Below, one piece after another: positions 1-3,894 of a stretch of DNA of 6,806 nucleotides. A model generated the notes under the pieces. The model made no database searches, was not told where the DNA came from, and saw only the letters and a list, made by a program, of their open reading frames with translations. The DNA comes from Synergistaceae bacterium (GTDB lineage Bacteria; Synergistota; Synergistia; Synergistales; Synergistaceae): the NCBI GenBank assembly GCA_031264605.1, contig JAISDQ010000190.1:1-6806 (forward strand), written 5' to 3'. How positions within the stretch are numbered: the stretch's first letter is position 1; each line of letters begins with the position of its first letter. A program made the position numbers and the translations under genes.

Positions 1-9
1 TGATATAAT
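1..9 (+). promoter_or_regulatory. Extended -10 promoter element for tRNA-Gln
   Basis: TATAAT at 4-9 is a perfect sigma-70 type -10 box, and the TG at 1-2 one base upstream makes it an extended -10 element. Transcription would start near base 16, giving a leader of about 6 nt before the tRNA at 22. Any -35 box lies outside the window and cannot be assessed. The same promoter could feed glmU if the hairpin at 106-133 is read through. Confidence 0.65.
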
Positions 10-21
10 GTCCGTTGCCCT

Positions 22-95
22 TGGGGTGTAGCCAAGCGGCAAGGCAGCGGACTTTGGATCCGCCATCGATGGTTCGAATCCATCCACCCCAGCCA
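22..95 (+). tRNA. tRNA-Gln (anticodon UUG)
   Basis: A complete cloverleaf can be drawn. The 7-bp acceptor stem pairs 22-28 with 85-91 without mismatch. The anticodon stem pairs 47-51 with 59-63 around the loop CTTTGGA (52-58), which places anticodon TTG at 54-56 and so reads CAA and, by wobble, CAG. The T stem pairs 68-72 with 80-84 around TTCGAAT. Base 92 (G) is the discriminator and CCA is encoded at 93-95. It is a single tRNA gene immediately upstream of glmU, not part of a visible cluster, although the left edge is too close to exclude tRNA genes further upstream. Confidence 0.97.
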
Positions 96-105
96 TATAG
101 ACAGG

Positions 106-138
106 GAGGGGGAAGTCGGCAGGCTTCCTCCTTATTAT
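106..138 (+). terminator. Hairpin downstream of tRNA-Gln, probable weak terminator or attenuator
   Basis: Bases 106-117 can pair with 122-133 in a 12-bp stem (three G-T wobbles) closed by a GGCA tetraloop. The stem is rich in GC pairs. The tract after it, TATTAT at 133-138 followed by CCTG, is only moderately T-rich, so as an intrinsic terminator it would be leaky. It sits 10 nt after the tRNA CCA, as expected for a tRNA terminator. Because no convincing promoter lies between it and glmU, some read-through into glmU is plausible. Confidence 0.5.
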
Positions 139-163
139 CCTGTTCGGTGGACGGCGATTCTCC

Positions 164-170
164 GGGAGGA
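164..170 (+). promoter_or_regulatory. Shine-Dalgarno of glmU with long spacing
   Basis: GGGAGGA at 164-170 is a strong anti-16S match but lies 13 nt from the ATG at 184, which is longer than usual. A second match, GGGAG at 176-180, is only 3 nt from the ATG and too close. No in-frame ATG, GTG or TTG exists nearer the strong match, so the ATG at 184 remains the best start. Confidence 0.6.
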
Positions 171-183
171 GTGTTGGGAGAAC

Positions 184-1602
184 ATGAGCGAACAACCGCA
201 ATCTGTCGGCGTCCTGATTCTCGCGGCGGGCAAAGGGATCAGGATGCACAGCGATAAACCGAAAGTCCTTCAGCCTCTACTTGAGGAACCTGTCCTTTAT
301 TACCCTCTCAGAGCGGCTACCGAAGCCGGAATGCGGAATATAGCGGTGCTTGCGGGATACAGGGGCGAAATGGTCGAGGAATACGTCAAGCGCGATTGGC
401 CCGGAGTGGAAGTGATATGGCAGCGCGAACAGCTCGGCACCGGACACGCCGTCAAATCGGCACAGGAATGGTGGAAACGGTACGACAACGTGCTGGTGCT
501 GTCGGGAGACGTCCCTCTGGTGCGGCATGAAACTCTTCTGTCGCTGCGGGACGAGCATATATCATCGTCATCGGCGTGCGCGCTGATGAGTTTCATAGCG
601 GACGACCCGGCGGGATACGGAAGGCTGGTGAGGCTTGCCGACGGCGGCGTAAGAATTGTGGAACAGAGCGACGCCACCGAGGAAGAGCTTCTGATACAGG
701 AGATAAACGCCGGCGTATATCTTTTCAATACGGCAGCCCTCTCGGGAGTTATAGATAAACTGACCAACGACAACGAACTCGGCGAATATTATCTCCCGGA
801 CACGGTGCAATTGATAGGCGACACCGAAGGGGATATCAGCGTCGTATTGTGCGGCGACCCCGAGGAACTGGTCGGCGTGAACACGCCGAACGACCTCGCT
901 ATGGCGTCGGGGGTACTGAGGAAAAGGATTCTCCACTCTCACATGGAAAACGGGCTGAAGTGCATGGATCCGTCCACAACATGGATAGGCCCGAGGGTCG
1001 AAATCGCGCCGGACGTCGTATTCGAGCCCGGCGTTTTGCTGTGGGGCAAGTCGGCGGTCGGCAACGGGTGCAGGGTCGGCGCGTGGTCAACGCTACGCGA
1101 TGTCTCGATGGGAGAGAGCGTCAGAGTGTACGGACCTTCGGTCATTTCCGACTCGGCGATAGGCGATAACGCGGAGGTGGGCCCGTTCGCTTTTTTGCGG
1201 ATGGGAGTCAAAATGGAGCCGGGCGCCAAGGTCGGGCGCTTCGTAGAGGTCAAAAACAGCACGCTGGGCGAGAGAGTGAAGGCGCTGCACCTCTCGTATC
1301 TCGGCGACGCCAGCGTCGGCAAGAATACGAATATCGGCGCGGGAACGGTTACGTGCAACTACGACGGGGCGCGGAAGAACGTCACTTTCATCGGGGACGA
1401 CTGCTTCGTGGGAAGCGACACCATGTTCGTCGCTCCAGTGACGATGGGGGACAAAGCGACTACGGCTGCCGGTTCGGTGATAACTAAGGATATCCCCGAC
1501 GGCTCTCTTGGAATAGCCCGCGAGCGTCAGACCAACGTGGACGGCTGGAACGAGAGAAAGGGCATCGTTTCGGGCGGCGCAGAAAAGGTCGGTGACTGTT
1601 AA
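184..1602 (+). CDS. glmU: Bifunctional UDP-GlcNAc pyrophosphorylase / glucosamine-1-phosphate N-acetyltransferase
   Basis: The 472-residue product makes UDP-N-acetylglucosamine in the cytoplasm: the C-terminal half acetylates glucosamine-1-phosphate with acetyl-CoA and the N-terminal half adds UMP from UTP. The product feeds peptidoglycan and, where present, LPS synthesis. The N-terminal Rossmann-like uridyltransferase (about 8-235) shows LAAGKGIRM at 13-21, QLGTGHAV at 83-90, GDVPL at 108-112 (D109 matches the metal-binding Asp105 of E. coli), GYGR at 144-147, the E-N pair around 173-175 and GVN at 231-233. From about 255 to 455 runs a left-handed beta-helix of hexapeptide repeats. It carries R339, K357, the likely catalytic H369 (E. 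coli His363) in HLSYLGD, and NIGAGT with CNYDG at 383-395. Length is typical (E. coli 456). The usual Thr of GxGTRM is Ile19. It ends 2 nt before prs. Confidence 0.97.
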   Translation: MSEQPQSVGVLILAAGKGIRMHSDKPKVLQPLLEEPVLYYPLRAATEAGMRNIAVLAGYRGEMVEEYVKRDWPGVEVIWQREQLGTGHAVKSAQEWWKRYDNVLVLSGDVPLVRHETLLSLRDEHISSSSACALMSFIADDPAGYGRLVRLADGGVRIVEQSDATEEELLIQEINAGVYLFNTAALSGVIDKLTNDNELGEYYLPDTVQLIGDTEGDISVVLCGDPEELVGVNTPNDLAMASGVLRKRILHSHMENGLKCMDPSTTWIGPRVEIAPDVVFEPGVLLWGKSAVGNGCRVGAWSTLRDVSMGESVRVYGPSVISDSAIGDNAEVGPFAFLRMGVKMEPGAKVGRFVEVKNSTLGERVKALHLSYLGDASVGKNTNIGAGTVTCNYDGARKNVTFIGDDCFVGSDTMFVAPVTMGDKATTAAGSVITKDIPDGSLGIARERQTNVDGWNERKGIVSGGAEKVGDC

Positions 1603-1604
1603 GC

Positions 1605-2597
1605 ATGGAATCGGCTTCTAGAGACATAAAGATATTTTCGGGCAGCGCTCACGAGAATTTTTCGAAACGCATCTGCCAGGTTCTGGGAATCCAGGGCGCG
1701 GAGCGAAAGATATTCCGTTTCTCCGACGGCGAGATAGGGCTTTCGCTGCAGGAGAGCGTTCGCGGTACCGACGCTTTCATCGTTCAGCCCACGTGCGCGC
1801 CCGTAAACGAAAATCTCATGGAGCTTCTGGTGATAGTGGACGCCATGAAACGGGCTTCGGCGTTCAGGGTAAACGTTGTCCTGCCATATTTCGGCTACGC
1901 GAGACAGGACCGCAAAGCGAAAGCGCGCGAGCCGATAACCGCGAAACTGGTGGCCAACCTTCTGCAAAAGGCGGGAGCCGACAGGGTAGTGACCGCCGAT
2001 TTGCACGCCGGACAGATTCAGGGCTTTTTCGACATACCCGTCGATCATCTCACCGGAATACCTCTCCTGGCCTCTCATTTCAAGAGGATATTGAAACCCG
2101 GCTTGCAGGAACGTCAGGTGATAGTGGTTTCCCCTGACATCGGAGGCGTGGTGAGGGCGCGTAAATTCGCGGAGCAGATAAACGCCGAGCTGGCCATAGT
2201 GGACAAGAGGCGTTCATACGATGTGGCGAACCAGAGCAAGGTCATGGAGATAATCGGCGACGTGAGAGGGCGAACCGCCATTCTGGTCGACGATATAATC
2301 GACACCGGCGGCAGTATCGTCAACGCCGCCGCCGCGCTGATGGAATACGGGGCGGAACGCGTGTACGCCTGCGCCGTGCATGGAGTGCTTTCGGGCGCGG
2401 CGATAGAACGTATAGGGAATTCGGTGATAGAGGAGATGGTGCTCACCGACACCATACCCATTACCCCCGAAAAGAAACTGCCCAAGATAACCACGATGTC
2501 GATAGCGCCGCTTTTCGCGGAGGCGATACGCAGAATACACCTCGATCATTCCATAAGCATTCTCTTCCAGCAGAAACCGAGGAGAAAAGAACGATAA
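1605..2597 (+). CDS. prs: Ribose-phosphate pyrophosphokinase (PRPP synthetase)
   Basis: The 330-residue class I enzyme transfers the beta,gamma-diphosphate of ATP to ribose-5-phosphate, making PRPP for purine, pyrimidine, NAD, histidine and tryptophan synthesis. Visible motifs in order are FSDGEIG at 39-45, PVNENLMELL at 66-75, the ATP-binding flexible loop YARQDRKAKAREP at 98-110, the PRPP-synthetase signature TADLHAGQIQGFF at 130-142 (H134 is the catalytic-loop His), SPDIGG at 176-181, VDKRR at 199-203 (K201 matches the catalytic Lys), and the ribose-phosphate-binding VDDIIDTGGS at 228-237. It is slightly longer than the usual 310-320 residues because of a basic C-terminal tail (QKPRRKER). 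The ATG lies 2 nt after the glmU stop with only a weak Shine-Dalgarno (AAGG, 1585-1588), so translation is probably coupled to glmU. Confidence 0.97.
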   Translation: MESASRDIKIFSGSAHENFSKRICQVLGIQGAERKIFRFSDGEIGLSLQESVRGTDAFIVQPTCAPVNENLMELLVIVDAMKRASAFRVNVVLPYFGYARQDRKAKAREPITAKLVANLLQKAGADRVVTADLHAGQIQGFFDIPVDHLTGIPLLASHFKRILKPGLQERQVIVVSPDIGGVVRARKFAEQINAELAIVDKRRSYDVANQSKVMEIIGDVRGRTAILVDDIIDTGGSIVNAAAALMEYGAERVYACAVHGVLSGAAIERIGNSVIEEMVLTDTIPITPEKKLPKITTMSIAPLFAEAIRRIHLDHSISILFQQKPRRKER

Positions 2598-2634
2598 ACT
2601 TTAATTCAAAGATAATAAAACCTGTATATTAAAC
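2598..2634 (+). promoter_or_regulatory. AT-rich gap between prs and rplY, possible internal promoter
   Basis: This short stretch is much more AT-rich than the surrounding coding DNA. It contains several 5-of-6 matches to TATAAT: TTTAAT at 2600-2605, GATAAT at 2611-2616 and TATATT at 2625-2630. GATAAT would start a transcript near 2623 with a leader of about 27 nt that keeps the rplY Shine-Dalgarno, whereas TATATT would start inside it. No good -35 box is found at 16-18 nt from any of them. A promoter for the rplY-pth-mfd half is plausible but not demonstrated. No terminator hairpin with a T tract is seen here. Confidence 0.3.
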
Positions 2635-2635
2635 G

Positions 2636-2641
2636 AGGAGG
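2636..2641 (+). promoter_or_regulatory. Strong Shine-Dalgarno of rplY
   Basis: AGGAGG, a perfect six-base match to the anti-Shine-Dalgarno, lies 8 nt before the ATG at 2650. It is the best-placed ribosome binding site in the window, as expected for a highly expressed ribosomal protein, and it fixes the rplY start. Confidence 0.85.
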
Positions 2642-2649
2642 AAGGGTAA

Positions 2650-3306
2650 ATGGCGGTAAAAATCAAACTGGCAAGTCGTGCCGGCACGGGCAAGGGAACG
2701 TGCCGCAAACTGAGGGCGAAGGGCGTGGCGCCGGCCGTGTTCTACGGTCCCGAGTACAAAGAGAGCATGGCAGGCGCCGTGGAACTCAGGGAAATTTCGC
2801 GCGTCGCGAACGCTCCCAACTGGGAAACGAACATGATAGACCTTGAGCTTCCGGACGGCAGGGTGGAAATGGCGCTGCTGCGCGATGTCCAGCGCCACGC
2901 GATCACCCGGGACATCCTTCACGTCGACTTCTACCAATTGGTGAAGGATCGCAAGGTAAAGGTCGCAGTTCCGGTTAGATTGGTCAACAAGGATACCTCC
3001 GCGGGCGTCAAAATGGGCGGCGTTCTCGAACATCCTCTCCGCGAGATCGAGATAACGGTGCTTCCCAGGGAGATTCCCTCCGAGATAGTGATCGACGCCG
3101 CGAAGATGCAGCTCGGCGACGAACTGTTCGTGCGGGAACTCGATATGCCCGAAAGCGCGGAACTTATAACTTCGGCGGACTCGGTTGTCGTCATGATAGC
3201 GCGTCCGCGTTCCGTCAGCGAAGTTGAGGAGACCTCCGAAGAAGCGCCGGCTGAGGTCGAGGTCGTGGGCAAGGGCAAGCGCAAGGAAGAAGGATCCGAA
3301 GAATAG
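2650..3306 (+). CDS. rplY: 50S ribosomal protein L25, long Ctc/TL5 form
   Basis: The 218-residue product binds 5S rRNA in the large ribosomal subunit. Residues 1 to about 95 form the L25 domain: RKLRAKGVAPAVFYG at 19-33 and the LLRDVQRH...RDILHVDFYQL block at 77-97 are characteristic. Residues about 100-188 match the extra beta-rich domain of the Ctc/TL5 form, with VPVRL at 107-111, GGVLEHPLREIEI around 123-135, LPREIP at 138-143 and GDELFVRELDMPE at 156-168. The tail from about 189 is highly charged and Glu-rich with a KGKRK patch, probably disordered. The length matches the two-domain form, not the single-domain L25 of E. coli (94 residues). In Bacillus the orthologue is the general stress protein Ctc. 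It follows prs across an AT-rich gap and precedes pth by 10 nt. Confidence 0.95.
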   Translation: MAVKIKLASRAGTGKGTCRKLRAKGVAPAVFYGPEYKESMAGAVELREISRVANAPNWETNMIDLELPDGRVEMALLRDVQRHAITRDILHVDFYQLVKDRKVKVAVPVRLVNKDTSAGVKMGGVLEHPLREIEITVLPREIPSEIVIDAAKMQLGDELFVRELDMPESAELITSADSVVVMIARPRSVSEVEETSEEAPAEVEVVGKGKRKEEGSEE

Positions 3307-3310
3307 AGGA
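3305..3310 (+). promoter_or_regulatory. Shine-Dalgarno that decides the TTG start of pth
   Basis: AGAGGA overlaps the last two bases of the rplY TAG stop and lies 6 nt before the TTG at 3317. Its spacing supports TTG as the pth start over the upstream in-frame ATG at 3224, which would overlap rplY by 83 nt and add a non-conserved leader of 31 residues. Confidence 0.7.
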
Positions 3311-3316
3311 TTCGCT

Positions 3317-3886
3317 TTGAAACTTGTGGCGGGGCTCGGCAATCCCGGGCTTGAATTTGTGTGGAGCCGGCATAACGCAGGATGGCTGGCTCTCGATTTT
3401 TTCGCGGGAAAAGCGGGTTTAGGCGAGCCCCGCACGAAATTCAACGGGGCCTTCTGGCCTTCTTCCAATGTGCTGGGCGAGAGCGTCGCTTTCCTCAAGC
3501 CTTATACGTACATGAACCTCAGCGGCAAATCGGTTGCCGAGGCGGCGCGTTATTTCGACGTCGCCCCTTCGGATGTGTTCGTCGTCTTCGACGATGTGGC
3601 GATTCCCTTCGGGACGCTGCGATATCGGTCGAAGGGCTCCGCCGGAGGGCAGCGCGGAATGATTTCGGTGCTTGGCGCTCTGGGCACGCTCGAAGTGCCC
3701 CGCCTTCGGATAGGAATGGGCGCTCCCCCTCCGCGGTATGACATCAAGGATTGGGTTCTTGGCGTGATGCCCAAAGAACATCGGGACGCGTGGCCCGGCG
3801 TCGAGGCTTTGGCCTGGGACGCCCTTTCGAAGTGGCTTCTCGGCTCCGGCGGCGAAGGGTTTACGCTCAGGGTGAGCGAGGGTTGA
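3317..3886 (+). CDS. pth: Peptidyl-tRNA hydrolase, TTG start
   Basis: The 189-residue product hydrolyses the ester bond of peptidyl-tRNAs that drop off ribosomes, freeing tRNA for reuse. It begins with TTG so that the protein opens MKLVAGLGNPG, exactly where bacterial Pth proteins start. Conserved residues are N9 in GLGNPG, the catalytic H19 in RHNAGW, N67 in TYMNLSGKSV and D92 in FDD (E. coli N10, H20, N68 and D93). F14 replaces the usual Tyr15. The oddity is KGSAGGQRGM at 106-115: the family motif is GGHNG, so the positions of E. coli His113 and Asn114 are Gln112 and Arg113 here. The C-terminal part is normal (RLRIGMG, VLGVMP). The length is typical of the family. The gene is intact, so I infer an active enzyme with a modified tRNA- or peptide-contact loop. 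It lies between rplY and mfd with very short spacers. Confidence 0.95.
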   Translation: MKLVAGLGNPGLEFVWSRHNAGWLALDFFAGKAGLGEPRTKFNGAFWPSSNVLGESVAFLKPYTYMNLSGKSVAEAARYFDVAPSDVFVVFDDVAIPFGTLRYRSKGSAGGQRGMISVLGALGTLEVPRLRIGMGAPPPRYDIKDWVLGVMPKEHRDAWPGVEALAWDALSKWLLGSGGEGFTLRVSEG

Positions 3887-3894
3887 AAGAAACA

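Noticed and set aside
133..138. TATTAT as a -10 box for a separate glmU promoter
   Set aside because: It matches 5 of 6 bases, but the region 17-18 nt upstream is G-rich hairpin sequence with no -35 resemblance, and the hexamer doubles as the tail of the terminator-like hairpin.
15..257. 80-residue plus-strand open frame across the tRNA and the glmU leader
   Set aside because: It overlaps the complete tRNA-Gln and the start of glmU in another frame and resembles no known protein; its ATG lies inside the tRNA sequence.
2600..2633. Inverted repeat TTTAAT/ATTAAA flanking the AT-rich gap
   Set aside because: It is a six-pair, AT-only stem with a 22-nt loop, too weak for a terminator and expected by chance in AT-rich sequence. 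A symmetric operator cannot be excluded but has no support.
3224..3316. N-terminal extension of pth from an in-frame ATG at 3224
   Set aside because: It would overlap the end of rplY by 83 nt and add 31 residues of out-of-frame rplY sequence before the conserved Pth start. The TTG at 3317 has a good Shine-Dalgarno at 6 nt.
2629..3498. 289-residue minus-strand open frame opposite rplY and pth
   Set aside because: It is antisense to two well-conserved genes and its peptide shows no recognisable domain. Long antisense frames are a common by-product of GC-rich codon bias.
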